Positions 21,022 to 30,017 of a stretch of 64,000 nt of DNA are shown in pieces. Below the pieces are notes generated by a model. It worked only from the letters and a program-made list of their open reading frames with translations. It made no database searches and was not told where the DNA came from. The translations under genes and the position numbers were made by a program. The DNA is from a gamma proteobacterium symbiont of Ctena orbiculata. Lineage in GTDB: Bacteria > Pseudomonadota > Gammaproteobacteria > Chromatiales > Chromatiaceae. Where the stretch lies: assembly GCA_003058495.1 (NCBI GenBank), contig QBVC01000020.1:120551-184550 (forward strand), read 5' to 3'. Each line of letters begins with the position of its first letter. Position 1 is the first letter of the stretch.

Positions 21022-21325
21022 TCAGTGGCTATGGCTAACCTGGTTGGGCAGGTTCCCCACGGCGGCGGCGGTGGCGGATGATTCAGCCAGTGCGGGGGCA
21101 GCGGCCATCAGCTGATCGACCTCCGGCAGCGCAGCGGCAATCTGTGAGAACGCCTCGCCCGGGAGACGGCATTTGGCCAGGCTGAAGAGGGCGCCCGCCG
21201 TCTGCCGCCTGTTCCCGGGTGACGCTCAATGGGCCGCTCAGACTATCGAGGGGTGAATTTGCGCACAACGACGAGGTCGATGTAATAAGCAATAGGGTGA
21301 GGGTCGAGCCTCGTGGGGCTTCCAT
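21022..21325 (-). pseudogene. Frameshifted DUF2780-family secreted protein
   Basis: An ATG at 21325 with AGGAGAG just upstream opens a frame with a signal-like stretch (STLTLLLITSTSSLCA) and then SPLDSLSGPLSVTREQAADGG. The continuation typical of DUF2780 proteins (AGALFSLAKCRLPGEAF, then [20 protein letters not shown]) is found only in another frame, ending at the TGA 21022-21024. The frame change falls at about 21195-21203, in a GGCGGGCGCC run; one extra base, or two missing, would explain it. DUF2780 proteins usually run SQLGVTEEQAAGGAGALF, which is nearly what the joined frames give. The restored product of about 100 residues is also short. Either a real pseudogene or a sequence error. Confidence 0.7.
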
Positions 21326-21518
21326 CCATCTCTCCTGGGTTAGTACTTGTTGGTGTGATTTCTGTTGCGCGATACCAATGTTAGAATGGCGGATTATATC
21401 CCTAGACACTGCAGCGCTATTTTTACCGCCTTGTAAACTATTGTGAGTCATGCTTGTCCCCTCTTACCCCTGAAATGGGGGTATAATTCCGCCTTTTTTC
21501 AACTTCATTGATTTAGCG

Positions 21519-22562
21519 ATGAGCGAGCAACGAAAAGCAGCAGCACTGATCTCCGGTGGACTCGACTCGCTTCTGGCCGCCCGGGTCATGCAACAGCAGG
21601 GGATCCATGTGGAAGGCATCAACTTCTACACCGGCTTCTGTGTCGAGGGCCATACCCATGCAATACGCAGGCGGGACCAGAAAAAGGATAAGCGCAACAA
21701 CGCCCTCTGGGTCGCCGAGCAGCTGGGAATCAAGCTGCACATCATCGATATCGTCGAGGACTACAAACAGGTACTGATCAATCCCAGGTACGGCTACGGC
21801 GCCAACCTGAATCCCTGTCTGGACTGTAAGATATTCATGGTGCACAAGGCCTACGAGTGGATTCAGGCCAGGGGATTCGATTTCATCGTCACCGGCGAAG
21901 TGATCGGTCAACGCCCCATGTCGCAACGCAAGGAGACCATGCCCATCGTCTCCGACGAATCGGGCGCCCATGACCTGCTGCTGCGGCCGCTATGCGCTAA
22001 GAATCTGCCGCTGACTCGGCCGGAGAGAGAGGGCTGGGTCGATCGTGAGGGCCTCTACGACTTCTCCGGGCGCAGCCGCAAACCGCAGATGGCCCTGGCG
22101 GCGCGGTTCGGCATCGAGGACTATGCCCAGCCCGCCGGCGGTTGCTGCTTTCTCACCGATGAGCAGTATGCGGTTAAATTGCAGGATCTGTGGCGCGCCC
22201 GGGGGAACAAAGAGTACGAGATAGACGACATTATGCTGCTCAAGGTGGGCAGGCACCTGCGACCGGCGAGTCACTACAAGGTGATCATCGCCCGCGAGGA
22301 GGGTGAGGCCAACTTCATGCAGGGTTACCGCAGGCTCTATCCCTCCATGACGACGGTGAGCCACGGCGGCCCCTTCGCCCTGATCGATGGGGATGTCGAT
22401 GATCCGGAGATCGAACTGATCGCCCGGGTGGTGGCGCGTTACAGCCAGGGCCGTAGCGCGGAGCAGGTGGAGTTGAGCTTTAGCGACAAGTCAGGCCGGA
22501 GCCGGTCGTTGAAGGTGAAACCGATGGCTGCCCATGAGATTCCCAAGGAGTGGTTGATTTGA
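21519..22562 (+). CDS. PP-loop ATPase, thiouridylase-like, next to TusA gene
   Basis: The 347-residue protein starts with a PP-loop nucleotide-binding motif, ALISGGLDSLLAARVM, as in MnmA/ThiI-type enzymes that adenylate tRNA uridine before sulfur transfer. Conserved Cys pairs occur in NPCLDCKIF (about 102-110) and AGGCCFLTD (about 206-214), and the central PRYGYGANLNPCLD loop is typical of this COG0482-like group. The C-terminal third has no recognised catalytic motif. It differs from true MnmA in these Cys positions. The ATG at 21519 follows a perfect TATAAT (21482-21487) embedded in a TACCCC/GGGGTA hairpin. Its stop overlaps a TusA-family gene, so the operon probably moves sulfur to RNA or another acceptor. 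Confidence 0.75.
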   Translation: MSEQRKAAALISGGLDSLLAARVMQQQGIHVEGINFYTGFCVEGHTHAIRRRDQKKDKRNNALWVAEQLGIKLHIIDIVEDYKQVLINPRYGYGANLNPCLDCKIFMVHKAYEWIQARGFDFIVTGEVIGQRPMSQRKETMPIVSDESGAHDLLLRPLCAKNLPLTRPEREGWVDREGLYDFSGRSRKPQMALAARFGIEDYAQPAGGCCFLTDEQYAVKLQDLWRARGNKEYEIDDIMLLKVGRHLRPASHYKVIIAREEGEANFMQGYRRLYPSMTTVSHGGPFALIDGDVDDPEIELIARVVARYSQGRSAEQVELSFSDKSGRSRSLKVKPMAAHEIPKEWLI

Positions 22563-22798
22563 GCCGGCAGATTATCGACTGCCGACGCCTGCTCTGTCCG
22601 ATGCCGGTAATCAAGGTGCAGAACGCCATCGAAGGTCTGCCTGGGGGCAGCCAGGTCGAAGCGGTCTGTACCGATCCGGGCGCGCTGAAGGACATTCCCG
22701 CCTGGTCGCGGATCAATGGCCATCGCGTGGTGGAGGCAGCAACGAGAGACGGAGAGTATATCGTGGTCGTGGAAGTGGTAGAGGACAGCGCCTCATGA
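22559..22798 (+). CDS. TusA-family sulfur carrier protein
   Basis: The product has 79 residues and begins MSRQIIDCRRLLCPMPVIKV. The CPMPV motif holds the cysteine that carries persulfide sulfur in TusA; the rest (IEGLPGGSQVEAVCTDPGAL, then IVVVEV) follows the two-layer fold. The TTG at 22559 overlaps the preceding stop (TTGA) and has AAGGAG eight bases upstream; a GTG at 22550 lies inside that ribosome site and is less likely. TusA proteins feed tRNA thiolation, molybdopterin synthesis or, in sulfur oxidisers, dissimilatory sulfur transfer. The PP-loop neighbour points to thiolation. The ATGA overlap with the next gene ties it to a transporter. Confidence 0.87.
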   Translation: MSRQIIDCRRLLCPMPVIKVQNAIEGLPGGSQVEAVCTDPGALKDIPAWSRINGHRVVEAATRDGEYIVVVEVVEDSAS

Positions 22799-23931
22799 GT
22801 CAGGAAGAGCGTTACGATGTCAGTCGGCGGGTAGCCATTGTCGGTGCCCTGACCAATACCCTGCTGGCAATACTGAAGCTGTTTGTCGGCTGGATCGGCC
22901 ACTCCCAATCCCTGATTGCGGACGGCGTGCACTCGCTCTCCGACCTGCTCACCGATGCCCTGGTGCTGTTTACCGCGCGCCATGCACGGGAGGCACCGGA
23001 CGATGAGCATCCCTATGGACATGGCCGCTTCGAGACCATCGGCACCCTGGTACTGGGGGGATTCCTGCTCACCGTCGGGCTGGGTATTGTCTGGGATGCG
23101 GCCGAGCGGCTGTTTTCCCCGGAACAGCTGCTGCAGCCTGAGCCCATCACCCTCTTCGTGGCGGCCTTTTCAATCCTCGCCAACGAGGGTCTCTTTTTCT
23201 ACACCCGCCACTTTGCCAATCGGATCAACTCCAATCTGCTGCGTGCCAATGCCTGGCACCACCGCACCGATTCCGTCTCGTCGGTGGTCGTGCTGGTGGG
23301 TATTGGCGGTACCATGCTGGGCCTCCCCTACCTGGATGCCATCGCCGCGGTACTGGTGGGCCTGATGATCTTGAAGATCGGCTGGGACCTGGGTTGGACC
23401 GCCTCCCAGGAGCTGGCGGATGCCGGGCTCGAAAAGGAGTCGATATCGGAGATTCGGGATGTCATCGGCAATATTTCAGGGGTCAAAAGCGTGCATATGC
23501 TACGCACCCGAAAACTGGGCGGTCACGCCATGGCCGATGTCCATGTCCAGGTCGATCCCTGGCTCAGCGTCTCGGAGGGGCATCGCATCGCCGAGGTGGT
23601 CCAGTATGGCCTCATCGACGGGGTGGATGTATTGGAAGACGTCACCGTGCATATCGATCCCGAGGACGACGAGGCAGGCCCCTCCTGCGCCCACCTCCCC
23701 CTGCGCTCGGAGGCGGAGGCCGAACTCGATCGGCTATGCAGTGGCCTGACCTGCTACGGGCAGAAGCAGCGCCTTGTCCTGCACTATCTCTCCGGTCGCA
23801 TTGATATCGAGCTCTACTTGCCATTAAACTGCTTCGTCTCTAATCGGCAGGCGGTGGCCCTGCACAACGAGTTTCAGACCGCGGTGAAGGAATCGGAGAT
23901 ATTCAGGGATGTCCAGATCTGGTTTGGTTAG
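22795..23931 (+). CDS. Cation diffusion facilitator family transporter
   Basis: The 378-residue inner-membrane protein has the six-span CDF layout. Span II carries SLIADGVHSLSDLLTD with the HxxxD metal site, and ADGVHSLSD recurs as NAWHHRTDSVSS in span V, with H and D ligands. DDEHPYGHGRFETIGTL is the family loop. The C-terminal cytosolic domain (about 210-378) is longer than usual, with KSVHMLRTRKLGG and a second extension from about 285. Zn, Fe or Mn export by proton antiport is the family role; the metal is unknown. It overlaps the TusA gene by four bases, an unusual link between sulfur transfer and a metal exporter. Confidence 0.88.
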   Translation: MSQEERYDVSRRVAIVGALTNTLLAILKLFVGWIGHSQSLIADGVHSLSDLLTDALVLFTARHAREAPDDEHPYGHGRFETIGTLVLGGFLLTVGLGIVWDAAERLFSPEQLLQPEPITLFVAAFSILANEGLFFYTRHFANRINSNLLRANAWHHRTDSVSSVVVLVGIGGTMLGLPYLDAIAAVLVGLMILKIGWDLGWTASQELADAGLEKESISEIRDVIGNISGVKSVHMLRTRKLGGHAMADVHVQVDPWLSVSEGHRIAEVVQYGLIDGVDVLEDVTVHIDPEDDEAGPSCAHLPLRSEAEAELDRLCSGLTCYGQKQRLVLHYLSGRIDIELYLPLNCFVSNRQAVALHNEFQTAVKESEIFRDVQIWFG

Positions 23932-23945
23932 CACTGTTTTGGTGC
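23931..23945 (+). promoter_or_regulatory. NtrC box 1 upstream of glnA
   Basis: GCACTGTTTTGGTGC fits the NtrC pattern GCACY-N5-GGTGC and overlaps the last base of the CDF gene stop. It is centred 31 bases from box 2, about three helical turns, close to the 32-base spacing of the two strong NtrC sites of E. coli glnA. Paired sites let two NtrC dimers form an activating oligomer. Confidence 0.75.
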
Positions 23946-23961
23946 GTCATTTCGGAGGGGC

Positions 23962-23976
23962 GCACAGTTATGGTGC
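23962..23976 (+). promoter_or_regulatory. NtrC box 2 upstream of glnA
   Basis: GCACAGTTATGGTGC has the same 15-base frame as box 1. It lies about 200 bases before the sigma54 element, a usual enhancer distance. Weaker GCGCACATCTTGG and GGTGCGCC strings follow at about 23998-24030 and may be accessory sites. Confidence 0.75.
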
Positions 23977-24153
23977 GGCGGTTCTGGCCCTTGCTAAGCG
24001 CACATCTTGGCCGTTCGCCCGGTGCGCCCCCGGGGGGATAGGGGAACAAGCGGTCATGCGCAGAATAACTCCCTAATTTTTATTGTGTTTCAGATTGCCT
24101 TGATGGGTGTGAGGCAGGATGAAAACGGATACTGATAGACGATTTTAATCGGA

Positions 24154-24169
24154 TGGCATGAAATCTGCT
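24154..24169 (+). promoter_or_regulatory. Sigma54 promoter of glnA
   Basis: TGGCATGAAATCTGCT matches the sigma54 consensus TGGCAC-N5-TTGCW with the required GG-N10-GC spacing. The transcript would start near 24180, giving a leader of about 90 bases before the glnA ATG at 24271. With the two upstream NtrC boxes this makes nitrogen-limitation control by NtrBC very likely. Confidence 0.8.
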
Positions 24170-24270
24170 TTTCAGCGTTATCCATAGCGACCGGTCGAGT
24201 TGCCGGTCGTTAGCGCTGCGAAAGGCTGATTCTGCTCAGCATTTAATAACTGAAAATCCTGGAGATGACG

Positions 24271-25677
24271 ATGGCCGTAAAAGCCCTGAAGATGATCAAA
24301 GACAATGATGTGAAGTTTGTCGATCTGCGTTTTACCGATACCCGCGGTAAGGAGCAGCATGTGACCCTGCCCTCCACTGTGATCGACGATGATTTTTTCA
24401 CCGATGGCAAGATGTTTGACGGCTCATCCATCGCCGGATGGAAAGGCATCAACGAATCGGACATGGTCCTGATGCCTGAAGATGCAACCTCGGTCATGGA
24501 TCCCTTCGCTGATGAGAATACGCTGATCGTCCGCTGTGACATACTTGAGCCCACCACCATGCAGGGCTATGAACGCGATCCCCGCTCCCTGGCCAAGCGC
24601 GCCGAGGCCTATCTCGCCTCCACCGGGATTGCCGATGCCGCCTTTTTCGGTCCGGAGCCTGAGTTCTTCGTCCTCGACGATGTGCGCTGGAGCGTCGACA
24701 TGAGCGGCTCCATGGTCAAGGTCGACTCGGAAGAGGCCGAGTGGAACTCCGAGCGGGTCTACGAGGACGGCAACATCGGTCACCGTCCCGGCGTCAAGGG
24801 CGGCTACTTCCCGGTGCCGCCGGTGGACTCCCTGCACGACATCCGCGGCGCCATGTGTCTCGCCATGGAAGAGATGGGTGTGGTCACCGAGGTGCACCAC
24901 CACGAGGTGGCCACCTCCGGCCAGTGCGAGATCGGCACCAAGTTCAACACCCTGGTGACCCGCGCCGACTGGGTGCAGATCCAGAAGTACTGCACCTGGA
25001 ACGTGGCCCACGCCTATGGCAAGACGGCCACCTTCATGCCCAAGCCGCTGGTGGGTGACAACGGTTCCGGCATGCACGTCCATCAGTCCCTGGCCAAGGG
25101 CGGCGAGAACATCTTCGCCGGCGACCAGTATGGTGGCCTTTCCGAAGCCGCCCTCTACTACATCGGCGGCATCATCAAGCACGCCCGCGCCCTGAACGCC
25201 TTCACCAATGCTTCAACCAACTCCTACAAGCGTCTGGTACCCGGCTTCGAGGCCCCGGTCATGCTCGCCTACTCCGCGCGCAACCGCTCCGCCTCGATCC
25301 GTATTCCATGGGTATCCAGTCCCAAGGGCCGTCGTGTAGAGGTGCGCTTCCCCGATCCGACCGCCAACCCCTATCTGGCCTTCTCCGCCATGATGATGGC
25401 CGGCCTGGACGGCATCCAGAACAAGATCCATCCGGGTGATGCCTTGGACAAGGATCTCTACGATCTGCCGGCCGAAGAGGCCGCCAACATCCCCACCGTC
25501 TGCCACAGCTTCGACCAGGCGCTGGAGGCATTGGATGCGGATCGTGGCTTCCTCACCGCCGGCGGCGTCTTCAGCGACGACCTGATCGACGGCTACATCG
25601 AGCTCAAGATGGAGGAGGTCACCACCATGCGCATGACCACCCATCCGGTGGAGTTCGATCTCTACTACAGCCTGTAA
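24271..25677 (+). CDS. glnA: Glutamine synthetase, type I
   Basis: GlnA makes glutamine from glutamate, ammonia and ATP as a dodecamer. From the ATG at 24271 ([13 protein letters not shown]) the product has 468 residues, matching the E. coli enzyme; an ATG six bases earlier would sit directly on the GGAG ribosome site. Seen are the beta-grasp domain with [26 protein letters not shown], the [11 protein letters not shown] metal-site strand, NRSASIRIP and the adenylylation loop KDLYDLP with its Tyr near 397. So activity is probably tuned by GlnE as well. A strong terminator follows. Confidence 0.98.
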   Translation: MAVKALKMIKDNDVKFVDLRFTDTRGKEQHVTLPSTVIDDDFFTDGKMFDGSSIAGWKGINESDMVLMPEDATSVMDPFADENTLIVRCDILEPTTMQGYERDPRSLAKRAEAYLASTGIADAAFFGPEPEFFVLDDVRWSVDMSGSMVKVDSEEAEWNSERVYEDGNIGHRPGVKGGYFPVPPVDSLHDIRGAMCLAMEEMGVVTEVHHHEVATSGQCEIGTKFNTLVTRADWVQIQKYCTWNVAHAYGKTATFMPKPLVGDNGSGMHVHQSLAKGGENIFAGDQYGGLSEAALYYIGGIIKHARALNAFTNASTNSYKRLVPGFEAPVMLAYSARNRSASIRIPWVSSPKGRRVEVRFPDPTANPYLAFSAMMMAGLDGIQNKIHPGDALDKDLYDLPAEEAANIPTVCHSFDQALEALDADRGFLTAGGVFSDDLIDGYIELKMEEVTTMRMTTHPVEFDLYYSL

Positions 25678-25704
25678 GCGACTGCGCGGGATTGATGTGT
25701 GGAA

Positions 25705-25737
25705 AGGGCGCCCCCGGCCGGGGGCGCCCTTTTTTTG
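25705..25737 (+). terminator. Rho-independent terminator after glnA
   Basis: A perfect 11-bp GC-rich stem starting AGGGCGCCCCC, with a GGCC loop, is followed by a run of eight T. It ends glnA transcription 28 bases after the stop and separates glnA from ntrBC, which has its own control region. Confidence 0.93.
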
Positions 25738-25795
25738 GTGTTAATGCGAACAGGGTCGCTTGTTTCAAGGGGTGTCACTGGTCTATGCTTTGTGC

Positions 25796-26299
25796 ATGCG
25801 TATCGGTATCCTGCTAATCACCCTCTTTATGGCGCTGCCTCTGTTCGCCAGAGATGTCTATAAATATATCTCCGAGGATGGCGAGGTCATCTACTCCGAA
25901 CGCTACCATCCGGATGCCGAGCGCATCAAGGTAACCGACAGCAAACGGGGCTCATCGCAACCCCAGGGCGAGCTGAGCGAAGAGGAGCTCGCGGCGGCGG
26001 CGGGTGAGTATGCCTCCTTCTCCATCGTCAGCCCGAGCGACAACGAGACCATTCGCAATGATGAGGGTTCGGTCCCGGTTGGAATCTCCCTCGACCCGGG
26101 TCTGGCGGAGGGGCATGTGATTCACCTCTATGTGGACGGCAACAAGCTCGATTCCGATGTCACGCAGACCCAGGTTATCCTCCAGCAACTGAGTCGTGGC
26201 ACCCACTCCCTGCAGGCGAAGATCGTCAACAGTGAGGGAGAGTCCCTCAAAGACTCCAACAGCATCACCTTTCACCTGCGCCAGGCCGCTGTCGAATAG
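25796..26299 (+). CDS. DUF4124-domain periplasmic protein
   Basis: The 167-residue product has a signal peptide (MRIGILLITLFMALPLFA) followed at once by the DUF4124 pattern DVYKYISEDGEVIYSERYHPDA. The second half (about 70-160) looks like an immunoglobulin-like beta domain (GSVPVGISLDPGLAEGHVIH, then LYVDG and HSLQAKIVNSEG). DUF4124 is common near glnA-ntrBC in gammaproteobacteria; its role is not known. The ATG at 25796 is chosen because it starts the signal peptide; a TTG at 25760 would put 12 extra residues in front. No ribosome site is obvious. Confidence 0.8.
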   Translation: MRIGILLITLFMALPLFARDVYKYISEDGEVIYSERYHPDAERIKVTDSKRGSSQPQGELSEEELAAAAGEYASFSIVSPSDNETIRNDEGSVPVGISLDPGLAEGHVIHLYVDGNKLDSDVTQTQVILQQLSRGTHSLQAKIVNSEGESLKDSNSITFHLRQAAVE

Positions 26300-26466
26300 A
26301 ACCGGCTTCGAGAGGCGCGGCCGTTCGTCCGCACTTGATACCACGGAGGCTGCAAGGCCAGCCAAGCTCGGGTTTGATTAGATCTCCCTGACTATTCAGA
26401 TACCGGCTTTCGCCGGTGAGGCGATCATTCCATTTGGTCTAACGGGCCCCCCCAGTTGAACGGCGT

Positions 26467-26481
26467 GCACTATAATGGTGC
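26467..26481 (+). promoter_or_regulatory. NtrC box with embedded TATAAT upstream of ntrB
   Basis: GCACTATAATGGTGC has the same 15-base form as the two boxes before glnA and closely resembles a known E. coli glnA site. It contains a perfect -10 hexamer (TATAAT, 26471-26476), so NtrC bound here would block a sigma70 promoter, as it does at E. coli glnL. No matching -35 was found at 16-18 bases. Confidence 0.65.
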
Positions 26482-26673
26482 ATGAGCGGCTTATTCACTA
26501 ACCGTCGAGGCAGGGATGGTGCTGTCGGTTGCGGAGTCGATGCATAGGTTCTTTGGATGCATATCTCAAATTGGGGGGCCGGGTTGAACCGTACCTCATG
26601 AAATCAATCAGTTACATCAATTTAGCAGGCTAAACCCGGGGTCAAGACAAAGCCCGGTTCAAGGTGGGTGCTT

Positions 26674-26689
26674 TGGCCCGTAATTTGCA
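26674..26689 (+). promoter_or_regulatory. Sigma54-like match just before ntrB
   Basis: TGGCCCGTAATTTGCA has GG-N10-GC spacing and fits the sigma54 pattern at most positions. Its predicted start would be near 26700, the same place as the ATG chosen for ntrB. Either ntrB really begins at the ATG 26728, or this match is chance. Confidence 0.35.
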
Positions 26690-26700
26690 CTGAAAAGGCC

Positions 26701-27769
26701 ATGATTTCTGATCAAGCAGCAACGGGCATGGAGAAGCGCGTACTCGATAATCTCAGCACAGCCATTCTGCTCTTCGACAGGGAGTTCAAGCTGCGTTACA
26801 TCAACACCTCTGCCGAGATGTTGTTCGGTATCAGCTCACGCAAGGTACTGGGTACTCCCGCCGGCGAGCTGATCAGCTGTTCAGGAAGCGTGGTACACGA
26901 AAACCTTGAGAGATCGCTGGAGACCGGCCAGCCGTTTACCGAGCGGGAACACCAGCTGTTCGTGCATGAGGACAATGAGATCACGGTCGATTGCACCGTG
27001 ATACCGATCCGCTCGGGTCAATACGTCAATGAATTCCTGGTGGAGATACAGCAGGTCGACAGGCAGTTGAGGATATCCCGTGAAGAGCAGCTGTTGGCAC
27101 GCAACCAGGCCAGTCGGGCATTGGTGAGGGGTCTCGCCCATGAGATCAAGAATCCCCTGGGGGGGTTGCGGGGGGCGGCACAGCTGCTGGAGCGTGAGCT
27201 TCCCGATGCCTCGCTGGCGGAATATACCCAGATCATCATCGAAGAGGCCGACCGGCTGCAGAACCTGGTGGACAGGATGTTGGGCCCCAACAAGATACCG
27301 GTGATGCAGCCGGTGAATATCCATCAGGTTCTGGAGCGCGTCTGCAATCTGGTCCAGGCGGAGACAGGCCCCGCGTTGGCGATTAACAAAGACTACGATC
27401 CGAGTATTCCCGACCTGATGGCGGATACCGATCAGTTGATCCAGGCGTTCCTCAATATCCTCAGGAATGGGGTGCATGCCGCGGGGCCGAGTGGAATCAT
27501 CGAGATAAACACCAGGGTGCTGCGCCAGTTCACCATCGGCAATATTCGCCACCGCCTGGTGGTATCGGTGGAGTTCTCCGACAACGGCCCCGGCATTCCC
27601 CTCGATCTTCAGGAGCGGGTCTTCTTTCCCCTGGTATCAGGGAGCGATGGCATGGGGTTGGGGCTGTCGATATCGCAAACCTTGATCAACAGGCATCAGG
27701 GTTTAATCGAATTCACGAGCAAACCTGGGCATACGGTGTTCAGAGTATTACTTCCGCTGGAGCAGGTAG

Positions 27770-27777
<8 letters not shown>
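26701..27777 (+). CDS. glnL: Nitrogen regulation sensor histidine kinase NtrB
   Basis: NtrB phosphorylates NtrC when nitrogen is short and, with PII, removes the phosphate when it is plentiful. The product has 358 residues without membrane spans. A PAS domain (about 13-120, VLDNLSTAILLFDREFKLRY) is followed by the dimerisation helix with the phospho-His in RGLAHEIKNPLGGLRGAAQL and a GHKL ATPase with the N box LNILRNGVHA, G1 FSDNGPGIP and G2 GMGLGLSISQTLI. The ATG at 26701 follows AAAAGGCC and gives an N-terminus about as long as in E. coli; ATG 26728 is the alternative. ntrC overlaps by eight bases. Confidence 0.95.
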
Positions 27778-29179
<1,402 letters not shown>

Positions 29180-29609
29180 ATAATCCAGGCCCAGGAATCG
29201 AGTGACAATCAAGCCCAAGGTTGTAAGCCCACGCCACCGTTAAAACCAACTGGGGGCTGGTGGTTCGAACCCCTGGGTTACTCGCTCCGCCCACCCTTCG
29301 GGCCGAGTTTCAGTGGTTCAACGCGCTTCGCGCTCTTGTCCGGCCTCCGCCGGAATGAGCTGCGCCTCGGATATCCCAACTCAGCATGGTCTGATCCGAC
29401 CGCCTCGGTGGAATTCAATGGAGGCTACCGCAGTCAAGGCCGCTGCTGTACTTTGTATCGACTCCGCTGATTCATCTTCCCTGTTAATGGCCGGGTATCG
29501 GTTTATTTCCCTGACGCGTCGATGGGGTTATGATTTGGACCCTGTTAGCGGCGGCGGCAGATTGATGTCAGCGGTTGTCGATGGATATCTTTTCTGTGGG
29601 TAAACAACT
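29180..29609. other. Gene-free stretch with clustered small hairpins after ntrC
   Basis: These 430 bases hold three short perfect hairpins in a row: CCC-TTC-GGG (about 29294-29302), GCGC-TTC-GCGC (about 29323-29333) and TCCGGC-CTCC-GCCGGA (29339-29354). A T-arm-like string GGTTCGAACCCC lies near 29261, but no D or anticodon arm is present. Open frames through the region (for example 29313-29603) have repetitive composition, no ribosome site and no family resemblance. It may be a decayed repeat or REP-like cluster that ends the ntrBC transcript. Confidence 0.45.
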
Positions 29610-30011
29610 ATGGATTCAAGCTCAATCGACCTTCCCGGCAGTGAGGTCGAATCGATCGAATTTGAAAATGGCCGGCTGACGATACGGTTTTCCCGGGCGA
29701 TTGTCATTAAAACCATGAGCGGCTCGGAAGAGCGTACCCGGTGGTGGCAGGCGGGCGCACTGGTCTATGAGGCCGCCGATCTCGAGTCTGCCATACCCGG
29801 CTTCCCATGCGTTTGCGAGGGCGGGGATGTGGGGGAGAACGTCTATACCTACCGGGACATGATCCCGATCCCTTTGCAGAGTCAGGGCCGTGCCCGCTGC
29901 GACCTGAAATTCGATTCCAGTGAAGAACGGCTCCAGGCCTGGGCCGAAGGCGTCGAGCTAGTCATGGAAGACCGTCCTCACTACATTGAACACCTACGCA
30001 AATCGAATTGA
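29610..30011 (+). CDS. Uncharacterised 133-residue protein
   Basis: I do not recognise the family. The product is acidic and soluble, with no signal peptide or membrane span. The N-terminal 50 residues look strand-rich (VESIEFENGRLTIRFSRAIV) and end in RTRWWQAGALVYEAADLE. Two Cys lie close together in GFPCVCEGG and a third in RARCDLKF. The C-terminus is helical. Codon use resembles its neighbours, the ATG at 29610 is clean, and the SGNH hydrolase gene starts seven bases after the stop, so the two are probably co-transcribed. A role linked to the hydrolase is inference only. Confidence 0.65.
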   Translation: MDSSSIDLPGSEVESIEFENGRLTIRFSRAIVIKTMSGSEERTRWWQAGALVYEAADLESAIPGFPCVCEGGDVGENVYTYRDMIPIPLQSQGRARCDLKFDSSEERLQAWAEGVELVMEDRPHYIEHLRKSN

Positions 30012-30017
30012 GCGGGC

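Larger units (their letters stand above)
26300..26700. promoter_or_regulatory. Regulatory spacer before ntrB
   Basis: The 401 bases between the DUF4124 gene and ntrB hold no convincing gene. A small hairpin (ACCGGC-TTTC-GCCGGT, 26402-26417) could end the upstream transcript but lacks a T run. An NtrC box lies at 26467-26481 and a sigma54-like match at 26674-26689, listed separately. Short inverted strings TTGAACCG and CGGTTCAA lie near 26586 and 26655. Confidence 0.5.

Noticed and set aside
29250..29295. T-arm-like GGTTCGAACCCC followed by CGCTCCGCCCACC, resembling a tRNA 3' half
   Set aside because: No matching 5' acceptor strand, D arm or anticodon arm upstream.
29313..29603. 96-codon open frame after ntrC
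   Set aside because: No ribosome site, low-complexity start and overlap with hairpin cluster; no family resemblance.
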